Assembly (NCBI RefSeq): GCF_945882965.1
Contig: NZ_CAMCWY010000019.1
Location: 1-58,538 of the forward strand
DNA length: 58,538 nt
DNA from: Sphingorhabdus sp. EL138
Lineage (GTDB): Bacteria; Pseudomonadota; Alphaproteobacteria; Sphingomonadales; Sphingomonadaceae
Direction: 5' to 3'
Within the stretch, counting starts at the first letter, position 1. Each line of letters starts with the position of its first letter. The notes under the pieces are model-generated. The model was not told the DNA's origin. It did no database searches and worked only from the letters and a program-made list of their open reading frames with translations. Position numbers and translations under genes: made by a program. Shown here piece by piece: positions 41,627-51,295 of this stretch.

Positions 41627-42219
41627 ATGCTAAGGTCTATGCCAAGCGGCAGCGATTTTGAAGCGGCCAAATCATCGGGCGTGTCGATGTCGCGCAAACT
41701 GCCAATTGGTGCAGCTATTGTGCGGGCGGGCGCAAGGATTTGCCGCGCGCCCGCATCGCCTTTGGTCTCCAGCAAAAATGGCCAGCTTGATCGCGGAAAT
41801 ATGGCAGGTGGCATTGGTTGGTTGCCGTCCGATGACGCAAGGATGTCGCCGTCGCATGCCTGTATCAGCGCGTCGATGTGTGCGGCCATGATGAATGGCA
41901 TATCGGCCAGCGCAATCAGCAAGGCGTGCGCCTGCGTCTTTGCAACGGCCGCAACCGCAAGATGCAGCGACCCCGAAAGCCCAAGATTAACGTTCGAGTT
42001 TTCGACCACCGCATAACCCGCCCCTGCATAAAGCGACGAGATAACCGCCTTGGGCTGGCACACCGCAAAATGCGCCGCAGCGTCCATGCTGGCCAAAGTG
42101 CGCGCGGCCCGCAGACCGAGCGGCGCGCCATCCAAATCCGCCATCAACTTATCCGAACCAAAACGCCGCGCATTTCCAGCGGCAAGGACGGCAATTGCGA
42201 CCTGCTTGGCCTCCATCAT
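41623..42219 (-). CDS. MocA/MobA-like nucleotidyltransferase
   Basis: 198 residues. GTP/CTP-binding loop VAIAVLAAGNARRFGSDKLM, metal site ALLIALADMPFI. In molybdenum-hydroxylase operons this protein is usually the CTP:molybdopterin cytidylyltransferase, which makes the MCD form of the cofactor needed by IorAB-type enzymes. Overlaps xdhC (ATGA) on one side and the sulfotransferase on the other. Confidence 0.78.
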   Translation of the reverse strand: MMEAKQVAIAVLAAGNARRFGSDKLMADLDGAPLGLRAARTLASMDAAAHFAVCQPKAVISSLYAGAGYAVVENSNVNLGLSGSLHLAVAAVAKTQAHALLIALADMPFIMAAHIDALIQACDGDILASSDGNQPMPPAIFPRSSWPFLLETKGDAGARQILAPARTIAAPIGSLRDIDTPDDLAASKSLPLGIDLSI

Positions 42220-43154
42220 CGCAGGCCCATATTGAACGCACAGATCATGCCGCCCGCAATTGAAAGCGCGATTTCCGGTGCGCTGATCGCGTTAATCGCA
42301 ACGCCCGCTGGCCCCTCTATCCGCGCGCAATGTTCCGCACTGACGCCCGCCACAGACAGCCGCGACAGCCGCGCCTGATGTGACCGCGATGAGCCCAAAG
42401 CCGCCACATAAGCCGCGGGGCTTGCCAATGCGGCAATCAAAGCGGGATCGTCGATCTTGGGATCATGGCTTAAGGTGACAATCGCGCTGCGGCTATCGGG
42501 CGCGAAGGCCTTTACCGCGTCGTCGGGCCAGCGGTCATCCAAGCGCACGCCGGGGAAACGATCCGCCGTCAAAAACCGACCGCGCGGGTCGCACAACGTA
42601 ACATCAATGCCTTGCGAAACCGCAATCGCCGATAACGCCGCCGCAATCTCCACCGCGCCGACAATCAACAGGCGGCGGGGGGGATGATAGAGATTGATAA
42701 AGCCGTCCGCCTGCGCGCCTTGCATTACCCCAGTGCGGCCAGTGGCGAGGTCGGTCACAACGGACAATGTCGCGCCGCTGGCGCGGGCGCGTACGATATC
42801 GGCAAACAGGCTTTCTGGAAAGCCTTCCGCCGACACCGGCTGCACCAGCACCTGAATATCGCCGCCACATGGAAGGCCAACGTCCCACGCCGCATCATCG
42901 GCAACGCCGTAACGCCGCAATATTGCTAGCGCACCGGCCAAGACCATCTGCGCGCGTGCCAGAACGTCCGCCTCAACACATCCGCCAGAAACTGAACCCA
43001 CAAACCGCCCATCGGCATGGACCAGCATATGCGTGCCGGCTGGACAAGGCGCAGACTTCCACGTTTCAACCACCGTCGCAATCGCCATTGGCGCGCCAGC
43101 CCAATCACGCGCGGCGGCAAGGATACGATCATGGTTGGCACTGCCTGTTTTCAT
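42216..43154 (-). CDS. xdhC: XdhC-family molybdenum cofactor insertion protein
   Basis: 312 residues with both XdhC domains. N-terminal VGSVSGGCVEADVLARA carries the conserved Cys, and GLPCGGDIQVLVQP follows. The C-terminal Rossmann domain has RLLIVGAVEIAAALSAIA and AYVAALGSSRSHQARLSRL. It binds Moco, protects it during sulfuration and delivers it to the apo-hydroxylase. It is divergent from, and surely serves, the enzyme encoded at 43224-45949. Confidence 0.85.
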   Translation of the reverse strand: MKTGSANHDRILAAARDWAGAPMAIATVVETWKSAPCPAGTHMLVHADGRFVGSVSGGCVEADVLARAQMVLAGALAILRRYGVADDAAWDVGLPCGGDIQVLVQPVSAEGFPESLFADIVRARASGATLSVVTDLATGRTGVMQGAQADGFINLYHPPRRLLIVGAVEIAAALSAIAVSQGIDVTLCDPRGRFLTADRFPGVRLDDRWPDDAVKAFAPDSRSAIVTLSHDPKIDDPALIAALASPAAYVAALGSSRSHQARLSRLSVAGVSAEHCARIEGPAGVAINAISAPEIALSIAGGMICAFNMGLR

Positions 43155-43223
43155 GGCTACCCGCTAGCAAAGTGATTGAAGCGTTGCTATATGAAACGCG
43201 CTATAGGGTGGGAGCTACTTCAC

Positions 43224-43706
43224 ATGGCAATTCAGACGTCAATTAACGGCAAAGCAGTGAGGCTGTCCGCCGAACCGGATACGCCATTATTGTGGGTCAT
43301 TCGTGAAGAGCTTGGCCTGACGGGCACAAAATTTGGTTGCGGCATCGCGGCTTGCGGGGCGTGCACCGTCCATGTGGATGGCGAACCCGCCCGTTCGTGC
43401 AGCCTGCCCGTCAGCGAGGTCGCTGGCAAATCGATCACCACGATTGAAGGTCTGAAATCCGCCGATGGCACGCTGCATGCGGTGCAGAGGGCGTGGATTT
43501 CGGCGCAAGTGCCACAATGCGGATATTGCCAGTCAGGACAAATCATGGCCGCAGTTGCGCTCATCGAAAAAACCGGCCGCCCAAGCGATGCGCAAATTGA
43601 CGCAGCGATGACCAACCTGTGCCGCTGCGGCACCTATCCGCGTATTCGCAAGGCCATTCGCGCCGCCACCGGACAGGCCGCCCAAGCTGTTGAGGGAGCC
43701 GTCTGA
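43224..43706 (+). CDS. Molybdenum hydroxylase small subunit, 2x[2Fe-2S] (IorA type)
   Basis: 160 residues from the ATG at 43224 (GGGAG 9 nt upstream; an earlier start has none). First cluster: [17 protein letters not shown] with the distal Cys in RSCSLP. Second cluster: CGYCQSGQ and [11 protein letters not shown]. It passes electrons from the Mo centre of the large subunit to an acceptor. Overlaps the large-subunit gene (ATGA). Confidence 0.9.
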   Translation: MAIQTSINGKAVRLSAEPDTPLLWVIREELGLTGTKFGCGIAACGACTVHVDGEPARSCSLPVSEVAGKSITTIEGLKSADGTLHAVQRAWISAQVPQCGYCQSGQIMAAVALIEKTGRPSDAQIDAAMTNLCRCGTYPRIRKAIRAATGQAAQAVEGAV

Positions 43707-45949
43707 TGACCGATACTCTTTCGCCCGATCATGCACCCGAAACACCCGCCAAGCGCAAAGGCGTAAAGCGCCGCGCATTTTTAATCGGCGGCGTCGCCAT
43801 CGTCGGCGCTGGCTTGTTCGGCATCTCGATTGCCGACAGCAACGCGGTCAAAGACGCCAAGGCGCGCATAACAGGCAAAGGCGAACATAATTTTGCCACT
43901 TGGCTAAAAATCGGCGAAGATGACGCCATCACCATTTATTCGCCGCACACCGACATTGGTCAGGGGTCAAACACTGGCCTGGCGCAAATGCTCGCCGAAG
44001 AATTGGATGCGGCATGGGAACAGGTGCGCGTCGTTTCTGCGCCTGCGGAACCTTCCTTTGCCAATGTCGGCTTGGGTCGCGGATTTCTTGCCGACACCTC
44101 TGGGCAGCCAGCGATCATCAACGGCATTCCGCAATCCTTTCTGTCGTTCATCGCGCGGCAAATGAACCTTCAGATGACCGGCGGTTCAACCGCCTTGCGG
44201 TTCACGGGCCAAGTGACCTTTCAAAAGGTTGGTGCGGCCGCGCGGCTTGCACTGATGGAAATCGCATCCACGCGGTTAAATGTGCCGATCGGCCAACTAA
44301 CCACGCAGGACAGCCGCGTCATTCATGCAAAATCCAGCCAGTCGTTGCGTTATGGTGAACTGGCGGCCGAAGCTGCGACCTTATCGCTCGACAACGAACC
44401 AACGCTGAAAGACCCCACACAATATCGCCTGATGCGGCAATCGATGCAACGCCTCGACATTCCCGCTAAGGTCGACGGCAGCGCGCAATATGGCATGGAT
44501 TTTGCGATCCCCGGTATGCGCGTGGCAACGATTCAAGCCGCACCCGTGCGTGGCGGAAAGCTGAAATCGGTTGACACCGCGCCTGCCTTAGCGATCAAGG
44601 GCGTGGAGAAGGTCATCAAGCTCGATGATGCCGTTGCCGTGGTGGCCAAGGGCTATTGGCCCGCAATTTCCGGCCTGCGCACTTTGGCACCCAGCTTTAG
44701 CGACGGCGGCCAATCAGGCATTTCCACCGCATCGATTTTCAAGGCACAGGACGCCGCAATCGCAAAGGGCGAGGCCGACGGCGAAGCAGGCGAAGGCGAC
44801 GTGCAAGCCGGCCTTGGCGTCAAGCCCATTCAAGCCAAATATCAAGTGCCGTTTCTCCACCATGCGATGATGGAACCCTTTGCGCTGACCGCGCAATATA
44901 AGGACGGAAAGCTCGATATTTGGGGCGGGATGCAAGACCCGTTGGCAACCAAAATGATGGCGGTTGAGGTTTCGGGCCTTGATGCCGATAATGTTGCTTT
45001 CCACCCCATGATCATCGGTGGCAGCTTTGGCCGCCGCTTGCCCATGTATATGGAAATTGTTAGCCAAGTGACCCAGCTTGCCATGCAATTGCCCTATCCA
45101 GTCAAGCTGATCTGGAGCCGGGAGGAAGAAGTCGCGCAAGGCGCATATCGTCCGCAAAGCTCAGCTTTGCTGTCGGCGTCGTTGACCGACAAGAAACGCA
45201 TTGCCGCTTACCGCAATGATTATGCGCAACCCGAAAGCGCGGAGGACGAGACGGTATTCCCCTACACTCTGCCCGCTGTCTCGCGTCGGCATTTTGCGCA
45301 TGTTTCGAACCAGAATACAGGCGCGTGGCGGTCAGTGAACTCGACACAGCAGGGCTTTTACAATGAAAGCTTCATGGACGAGCTTGCTTATGCCGCAGGC
45401 GAAGATCCCGTCATTTTCCGCCGCAACCATTTGCGGTCGGATTCACGGCATTTGCGGGTATTGGATGAAGTTGCGGCGCGCAGCGGATGGAACACGCCTG
45501 TGCCTGCCGGACGCGGACGCGGCGTTGCTTTGGTCGAAAGCTTCAGAACCATCGTCGCTCAGGTCGTTGAAGCCTCTGTTGGCGAAGACGGCATGCCAAA
45601 GGTGCACAAGGTCACCACGGTCGTGGACGCAGGCAGCATCGTCAACCCGGACGCCGCCATGGCGCAGATTGAGGGCGGCACGATCATGGGCCTGTCCTCG
45701 GCCATTGGTGAGGCGATCACGCTTGAAAAAGGCAAAGTGCAGCAAAGCAACCTTAGCGATTATCTGTTGCTGACCATGGCGCAATCACCCTTAGTGCAGG
45801 ATATCCACTTCCTGAACAGCGGCGCACCGATGGGCGGCATTGGCGAACCCGGTGTTCCGCCAGCCGCGCCTGCATTGACCAATGCCTTGTTCGCAGCAAC
45901 GGGCAAGCGCATCCGCAATCTGCCGATCATGACGCAGGCAAAGGGATAA
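43706..45949 (+). CDS. Molybdenum hydroxylase large subunit (IorB type), Tat signal
   Basis: 747 residues. Tat-like N-terminus KRKGVKRRAFLIGGVAIVGA, so the complex is exported as in IorAB and membrane-associated aldehyde dehydrogenases. Moco-binding regions: SPHTDIGQGSNTGLAQMLAE, MIIGGSFGRRLPMYME, and the active-site Glu in GGIGEPGVPPAAPALTNAL. No FAD subunit is present, typical of this two-subunit class, which hands electrons to a cytochrome or the quinone pool. The substrate is a heteroaromatic or aldehyde; not determinable. Confidence 0.88.
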   Translation: MTDTLSPDHAPETPAKRKGVKRRAFLIGGVAIVGAGLFGISIADSNAVKDAKARITGKGEHNFATWLKIGEDDAITIYSPHTDIGQGSNTGLAQMLAEELDAAWEQVRVVSAPAEPSFANVGLGRGFLADTSGQPAIINGIPQSFLSFIARQMNLQMTGGSTALRFTGQVTFQKVGAAARLALMEIASTRLNVPIGQLTTQDSRVIHAKSSQSLRYGELAAEAATLSLDNEPTLKDPTQYRLMRQSMQRLDIPAKVDGSAQYGMDFAIPGMRVATIQAAPVRGGKLKSVDTAPALAIKGVEKVIKLDDAVAVVAKGYWPAISGLRTLAPSFSDGGQSGISTASIFKAQDAAIAKGEADGEAGEGDVQAGLGVKPIQAKYQVPFLHHAMMEPFALTAQYKDGKLDIWGGMQDPLATKMMAVEVSGLDADNVAFHPMIIGGSFGRRLPMYMEIVSQVTQLAMQLPYPVKLIWSREEEVAQGAYRPQSSALLSASLTDKKRIAAYRNDYAQPESAEDETVFPYTLPAVSRRHFAHVSNQNTGAWRSVNSTQQGFYNESFMDELAYAAGEDPVIFRRNHLRSDSRHLRVLDEVAARSGWNTPVPAGRGRGVALVESFRTIVAQVVEASVGEDGMPKVHKVTTVVDAGSIVNPDAAMAQIEGGTIMGLSSAIGEAITLEKGKVQQSNLSDYLLLTMAQSPLVQDIHFLNSGAPMGGIGEPGVPPAAPALTNALFAATGKRIRNLPIMTQAKG

Positions 45950-45954
45950 TTTTG

Positions 45955-46548
45955 GTGCACGCAAAATTGCTCAAGCCCACAGACAATCTTGAGATTGCCG
46001 AAACGCTGGCGCGCGCGTTCCAGAATGAATCGGGCTGGAGCTATGTCATCCCCGACCCCAAATTGCGTGCACGGCGGTTGGTGGGTGCATTTCATTTGTT
46101 CCTGCGCGACGAACATCGCAAAGGCGCAGTGTTCGGCACCGACGGCATAGAGGCCGTCACCTTATGGCGTGGCCCCGGCCAAGCGCACGATACCCTATTC
46201 GACACGGCGCGGTTGTTCATTCCCTTTGTGCAGCAATTGCGCTTCTCGATTTTGCGCGGGTTAGAAATATCCAATTTGATCGAAAAGCATTTGCCGCAGG
46301 AACCTGTCTGGTATTTGCATTTTGCCGGTTGCGACCCCGATTATCAGGGCAAGGGATTTGGCGGCGCAGCGATCCGCGCAGGGCTAGAGCGCGCAGATCA
46401 AGACGGCCTGCCCGTCTATCTGGAAACCGCCGACGAACATAATATCCCTTTGTACCAGAGCTTTGGCTTTGCCATCAAACATAGCTGGCAAGTGCCCGAA
46501 GGCCCCCAATTTTGGGGCATGCAACGCCCCGGCAAAACGCGGCATTAA
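45955..46548 (+). CDS. GNAT-family N-acetyltransferase
   Basis: 197 residues from the GTG at 45955, five nt after the large-subunit stop with AAGGG upstream; a TTG one codon earlier is possible. Acetyl-CoA loop: PDYQGKGFGGAAIRAGLERA, preceded by WYLHFAGCDP and followed by VYLETADEHNIPLYQSFGF. Cytoplasmic. Likely co-transcribed with the hydroxylase; acceptor unknown. Confidence 0.8.
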   Translation: MHAKLLKPTDNLEIAETLARAFQNESGWSYVIPDPKLRARRLVGAFHLFLRDEHRKGAVFGTDGIEAVTLWRGPGQAHDTLFDTARLFIPFVQQLRFSILRGLEISNLIEKHLPQEPVWYLHFAGCDPDYQGKGFGGAAIRAGLERADQDGLPVYLETADEHNIPLYQSFGFAIKHSWQVPEGPQFWGMQRPGKTRH

Positions 46549-46602
46549 GCGCATAATCGCGCGCACCCTTGCCCTCCATCCAAAATCCGCCTAACCCCTC
46601 CG

Positions 46603-46790
46603 CACGCATCTGGTCTGCGCGAGAGCGTGGATAATAGGGAAGCCGGCGGAAATCCGGCGCTGTTCCCGCAACTGTAACCGGCGAGCTTTTGCTCCATATG
46701 CCACTGGAAAAACGGGTGACCGTGAAACTGGGAAGGCGGAGCAAGCGCATTGACCCGGAAGCCAGGAGACCTGCCTGATTGCGGTTTGTC
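46603..46790 (+). ncRNA. Cobalamin riboswitch
   Basis: All core landmarks occur in order: GGGAAGCCGG..., CGCTGTTCCCGCAACTGTAA, GCCACTGG, ACTGGGAAGGCGG, GACCCGGAAGCCAGGAGACC and the closing CTGCCTG. It represses the downstream btuB operon when adenosylcobalamin is bound. Ends are approximate. The region from 46791 to 46876 would hold the expression platform. Confidence 0.93.
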
Positions 46791-46876
46791 CTTTGTGCTT
46801 GCGGGACACTGGCGCAATCGGGGTTTTCCTCCGCGTGACGACATATTGTTGGACGTCATGCGAAGGAGATATAACC

Positions 46877-48724
46877 ATGACAATGTTAAAAGTGACGGCA
46901 GCCGCGCTTGCGATGCTGCCAACGAGTGCCTTTGCACAAACGGCAGAGGATGAAATTGTCGTCACCGCCAGCGGCTTTGAACAGCCGCGATCCGAAACCG
47001 GTCAAGCCATTGAGATTGTCGATCGTGACCGGCTTGACCAATTACAAAGCGCCACAATCGCCGATGCCCTGCAGACCATTCCGGGGGTCCGCATTGCCAC
47101 CCGTGGCGGCCTTGGCGGCCAAAGCAGTGCCTTCATCCGCGGCGGCAGCAGCGCGCAGACATTGGTTCTCATCGACGGCGTGCGGATCAACGATCTCACC
47201 AGCCCCAATGGCGCGTTTGACTTTGGCGCATTGATGACGGGCAATATTGGCCGCGTGGAAATCTTGCGTGGGCCGAACTCAGTCATTTGGGGCAGCCAAG
47301 CCATTGGCGGCGTCGTCAACATCCAATCGATTGCGCCAGTGGATGGGTTTGAAGGCCGCATGGGCTCAGAATATGGGGCCTATGACACCAAGAGGATGAA
47401 CGCCAATCTTGCGGGCAGCAGCGGCCAGTTGGAAGGCAGCGTCGGCGGTTCTTTCGTCAACAGCGACGGCATCTCAGCACTGGCGGGCGGAACCGAACGC
47501 GATGGCTATGACAATCTGACGGGCAATGCGCGGTTGAAGGTGCATTTCGGCGACGGCTTCACCCTCGATTTTCGGTCTTATTATAACCGCGCAAGGGTTG
47601 AAGCGGACTCCGAGTTTGGCGTGGGTGCAAACGGCCTGCCAGTGTCGCGCAATCGCCAATTTGTTGGCTATGTCGGCGCGAATTTCGACCTGCTTGATGG
47701 ACGCCTGCAAAACCGCATTGCTTATACCCGCACCGACATAAAACGCATTGGCACCGACCCGGTTGTGTTTAGCTTCAACAATTTCAATGTGCGCGGCGCA
47801 ATCGACAGGGCCGAATATCATGCGGTCTTTGACCTGAACGATGCGCTGACTTTCGTGGCGGGCGCGGAATATGAACGCAGCTTCGCAAGCACCGCGTTTG
47901 AGGGCGCGGCCCCTGATGTCGCCCGCAACGAACTGGGTAGTGGCTTTGGTCAAATCATTATGCGCCCTGTCGCTGGCCTAACGCTGACAGGAGGCGTGCG
48001 GCATGATGTCTATGATGATTATGGCGGGCAGACGAGCTTTGGCGGCAATGCGGCCTTTTCCCCCAATGACGGGCGGACGATGTTCCGCGCGACCTATGCC
48101 GAAGGGTTTCGCGCACCCACCTTGACCGAAGGGCAGCCGCCTTATGGCAATCCGGACCTTAAACCGGAAACCGCCCGCAATTTTGATCTGGGCGTTGAAC
48201 ATCAATTTCTGGGCAACAAAGCCCAAATTTTTGCGACCTATTTCAATCGCCGTAGCAATGACCTGATTGCTTTTTCATCGATCAGTTCCCAATCGGAGAA
48301 TATCGACAAAGTGACGTCAAAGGGGCTTGAGGCCGGGCTAAACCTGAACCCCACGAACGACATTGATATCCGCGCAAGCTATACGCTGGTCGACGCCATC
48401 AACCGCAGCGCAGGGGCCAATTTTGGTAATCGCCAAGCCCTGCGCCCGCAGCATAGTGCCAGTGTGACCGCCGATTGGCAGACGCCGTTCGGTCTGTCCG
48501 TTGGCAGCAGCGTGCTAATCATCGGCGACAGCTTCGACAATGCCGCAAATAGTTTGCGCCTCAATGGCTATGCGTTGGTCGGGCTTGGGGCGTCGATGCC
48601 ACTGACCGACACGCTGCAGGTGTATAGCCGCATCGATAATCTGCTCAACGCTGATTACACATTGGTCGCTGGCTATAACAGCTTTGGGCGCAATGCGACG
48701 ATTGGCGTGCGGGCCAAATTCTGA
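46877..48724 (+). CDS. btuB: BtuB, TonB-dependent cobalamin receptor
   Basis: 615 residues from the ATG at 46877, preceded by AAGGAGATATAACC. Signal peptide, TonB box DEIVVTAS, plug (DALQTIPGVRIATRGGLGGQ; GRVEILRGPNSVIWGSQAIG) and a barrel ending in ATIGVRAKF. Identity as BtuB rests on its size (about 614 residues in E. coli), the riboswitch, and the downstream ABC importer. Imports vitamin B12 across the outer membrane. Confidence 0.9.
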   Translation: MTMLKVTAAALAMLPTSAFAQTAEDEIVVTASGFEQPRSETGQAIEIVDRDRLDQLQSATIADALQTIPGVRIATRGGLGGQSSAFIRGGSSAQTLVLIDGVRINDLTSPNGAFDFGALMTGNIGRVEILRGPNSVIWGSQAIGGVVNIQSIAPVDGFEGRMGSEYGAYDTKRMNANLAGSSGQLEGSVGGSFVNSDGISALAGGTERDGYDNLTGNARLKVHFGDGFTLDFRSYYNRARVEADSEFGVGANGLPVSRNRQFVGYVGANFDLLDGRLQNRIAYTRTDIKRIGTDPVVFSFNNFNVRGAIDRAEYHAVFDLNDALTFVAGAEYERSFASTAFEGAAPDVARNELGSGFGQIIMRPVAGLTLTGGVRHDVYDDYGGQTSFGGNAAFSPNDGRTMFRATYAEGFRAPTLTEGQPPYGNPDLKPETARNFDLGVEHQFLGNKAQIFATYFNRRSNDLIAFSSISSQSENIDKVTSKGLEAGLNLNPTNDIDIRASYTLVDAINRSAGANFGNRQALRPQHSASVTADWQTPFGLSVGSSVLIIGDSFDNAANSLRLNGYALVGLGASMPLTDTLQVYSRIDNLLNADYTLVAGYNSFGRNATIGVRAKF

Positions 48725-49560
48725 TGCGCTTTGGCTGGTGCCTCCTTTGGGTTTTTGCCTTGGCCGGATGCGCCAGCCAGCCCGTCATTGCGCCGCATGG
48801 CGTCGTGTCGAACAATCCGTGCATTGATGCCGTGTTGGCGCACATCGCAATACCCGGACAAGTCACCGCCGTCAGCATATACTCGCATGACCCCGATAGC
48901 GCGTCTGCACCACTGGCATGGGCGCGGCAATTGCCCGCCATTGGCATCAGCGCAGAGGAATTGTTGTTGGCGCGGCCCAAGATCGTGCTCACCGGAAATC
49001 TGGCCAGCTCTGGCACCAACGCGGTGCTTGCGCGGGCGGGCATTCAAACATTGGCATTGGGGGTTGCGCCTACGATCGCAGACGACATGCAACAGATCCG
49101 GACGATCGCTGCCGTACTCGGCAGGGGCGTTGCTGGAGAAGCCCTGATTTCCGCCATTCAGGAATCGCTACCCAGCACCCAATTTTCCGGGCCGTCTGTA
49201 TCGGCGATTATCTGGCAAAATGGTGGATTTGTGGCGGGTAAAGGCACGTTGCAGGACGAATTACTGGCGCGCCACGGCTTTCGCAACGCCAGCGCGCAAT
49301 ATGGCCTATCCTCATGGGGGATATTGTCGTTAGAGACCCTGATGCGCAACCCGCCACAGGTGATCTTTATGCCCACGCATCAGCGCGGTTCCGATGCCAG
49401 TGACATGCGCGCGCGGCAAAAGCTGCTGGCTTATTTGGGTGGTCGCACGCGCATCACAGAATTCCCCGACAGGCTGTTATTCTGCGGCGGTCCGACGATC
49501 ATCAAAGTGTCCGCGATACTAAAGAAAACCCGCGCTGCATTCGGAAAGGATATGCCATGA
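48724..49560 (+). CDS. btuF: BtuF-like periplasmic cobalamin-binding lipoprotein
   Basis: 278 residues with lipobox FALAGC (Cys16), so a lipoprotein rather than the soluble form of enterics. The two-lobed class III binding-protein pattern is present: PAIGISAEELLLARPKIVLT, LALGVAPTIADDMQQIRTIA, LSSWGILSLETLMRNPPQVI. The ATG shares one base with the btuB stop (TGATG). Hands B12 to BtuCD. Confidence 0.83.
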   Translation: MRFGWCLLWVFALAGCASQPVIAPHGVVSNNPCIDAVLAHIAIPGQVTAVSIYSHDPDSASAPLAWARQLPAIGISAEELLLARPKIVLTGNLASSGTNAVLARAGIQTLALGVAPTIADDMQQIRTIAAVLGRGVAGEALISAIQESLPSTQFSGPSVSAIIWQNGGFVAGKGTLQDELLARHGFRNASAQYGLSSWGILSLETLMRNPPQVIFMPTHQRGSDASDMRARQKLLAYLGGRTRITEFPDRLLFCGGPTIIKVSAILKKTRAAFGKDMP

Positions 49561-50522
49561 ATAAGCGCGCCGTAACATCGCTTCTGCTGCTCCTCACGGT
49601 CGCTGCGTTCCTGCTGTCGTTGATGGCAGGCAAGGTCTGGATTTGGCCGACCTCTTGGATGGCGGACAATGCCGATGGCTGGATTTTCTTGGAACTGCGC
49701 TTGCCCCGCGCGGTGCTTGGCCTGTGTATTGGCGCGGTGCTCGGGCTTTCGGGCGCAGTGATGCAGGGCTATCTGCGCAACTCACTGGCTGACCCTTCGG
49801 TGCTTGGGGTTTCGGCCAGCGCGGCGCTTGGCGGTGTTGTTGCGATTTATTTGGGGCTTAACCTGCTGCCCTTTGGCCTATTCGCCTGCGCGATGCTTGG
49901 CGCGGGGTCTAGCATATTGTTATTGCTGGTAATTTCTCGAGGCGGCGGACCAGTTGGCTTTATCTTGGGCGGCATGGTGCTGTCAACGCTGGCGGGCGCG
50001 CTCACCGCCTTTGTCATCAGCATTGCGCCAAACCCCTTTGCCGCCAATGAAATCATCAACTGGCTAATGGGCGCGCTGACTGACCGGTTGATGGCCGATG
50101 TCTTGACCGCTTTGCCCTTCATGGCGCTGGGCGTTGCTTTATTGCTCTCCACTGGCCGCGCGCTGGATGCGCTGACCTTGGGCGAAAATGGCGCAAAAAG
50201 CCTTGGTATCAATCTGCTGCGGCTGCAGTGGATTATCGTACTTGGCGTTGGCCTTGCCGTTGGCGGATCGGTCGCGGTGTCGGGTGTGGTCGGCTTTGTC
50301 GGGCTAGTCGTCCCGCATTTTATCCGCGCCATATATGGGGAACAGCCATCGGAGATATTGCTGCCGTCGGCCTTTGGCGGCGCGATCCTGACGCTGACCG
50401 CCGATAGCCTTGCCCGGCTGGTCCCCGGCCCCGGTGAAGTGCGGCTGGGCATTGCTATGGCAGTGCTTGGCGCGCCGTTTTTCTTGCTGCTGTTGCTGCG
50501 CTATCGCAAGGGTGCCGTATGA
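49557..50522 (+). CDS. btuC: BtuC-like permease (FecCD family)
   Basis: 321 residues, about ten helices. FecCD marks: LPRAVLGLCIGAVLGLSGAV, GFVGLVVPHFIRAIYG near the coupling region, and the final LGAPFFLLLLLRYR. Overlaps its neighbours by 4 nt on each side. Forms the membrane part of the B12 importer. Confidence 0.88.
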   Translation: MNKRAVTSLLLLLTVAAFLLSLMAGKVWIWPTSWMADNADGWIFLELRLPRAVLGLCIGAVLGLSGAVMQGYLRNSLADPSVLGVSASAALGGVVAIYLGLNLLPFGLFACAMLGAGSSILLLLVISRGGGPVGFILGGMVLSTLAGALTAFVISIAPNPFAANEIINWLMGALTDRLMADVLTALPFMALGVALLLSTGRALDALTLGENGAKSLGINLLRLQWIIVLGVGLAVGGSVAVSGVVGFVGLVVPHFIRAIYGEQPSEILLPSAFGGAILTLTADSLARLVPGPGEVRLGIAMAVLGAPFFLLLLLRYRKGAV

Positions 50523-51295
50523 CTTTGACCGTCCGCAATCTTGGGTTTTCGCATGTGCAACAGCCGAGTTTAATCGGGGTCGACGCGACATTTGAAGCTG
50601 GCAAGCTCATCGTCATTCTCGGCCCCAATGGCGCAGGCAAATCCACGCTGCTCGCCTGTCTCGCTGGTCTTTTGAAGCCCGATAGCGGGACCGCCTGCCT
50701 GCATGACGCAGACATCACCCACATGGCCCCGACCGCACGCGCCCGCCAAATCGGCCTTTTGCCGCAAGGCGCAGAAACGCATTGGGCGATCACATCACTG
50801 GCCTTGGTTGCGCTTGGCCGCATTCCCCATATGCGCGGCGCAGGGACATCCTCAGATGACCGCAAGGCGATAGCAATGGCGATGTCGGCGACCGCCACCG
50901 AAGGCTTCGCGCATCGGCCAGTCACGCAGCTTTCGGGCGGCGAACGCGCCCGCGTCCTGCTGGCGCGGGTGCTGGCGGGTGAACCTTCATGGATCTTGGC
51001 GGATGAACCACTGGCCAATCTCGACCCCGGCTTTCAACTCGACATATTGAATTTGCTGCGGCGGCAGGCCGAGGCCGGAAAAGGCGTCGTCGCGGTGCTG
51101 CATGATTTGCACCACGCCGTGCGCTTTGCCGACCATCTTGTGTTGCTGCATGAGGGCAGATTGTTCGCGCAAGGCAGCGTCGATGACGTCATCACGCCTG
51201 CCAATCTGGCGCATGTTTACGGGATTGACGCGAATCTCTTCAAGGACAAGGAAGGGGCAGTCCAGTTGTTCATCAAAGGCAAGGTCAGACCATGA
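50519..51295 (+). CDS. btuD: BtuD-like ABC ATPase
   Basis: 258 residues. Walker A LGPNGAGKSTLLACLAG, Q-loop LLPQGAETHW, signature QLSGGERARVLLARVLAG, Walker B WILADEPLANLD, switch His VLHDLHHAV. Powers BtuC. In the same overlapping operon. Confidence 0.9.
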   Translation: MTLTVRNLGFSHVQQPSLIGVDATFEAGKLIVILGPNGAGKSTLLACLAGLLKPDSGTACLHDADITHMAPTARARQIGLLPQGAETHWAITSLALVALGRIPHMRGAGTSSDDRKAIAMAMSATATEGFAHRPVTQLSGGERARVLLARVLAGEPSWILADEPLANLDPGFQLDILNLLRRQAEAGKGVVAVLHDLHHAVRFADHLVLLHEGRLFAQGSVDDVITPANLAHVYGIDANLFKDKEGAVQLFIKGKVRP

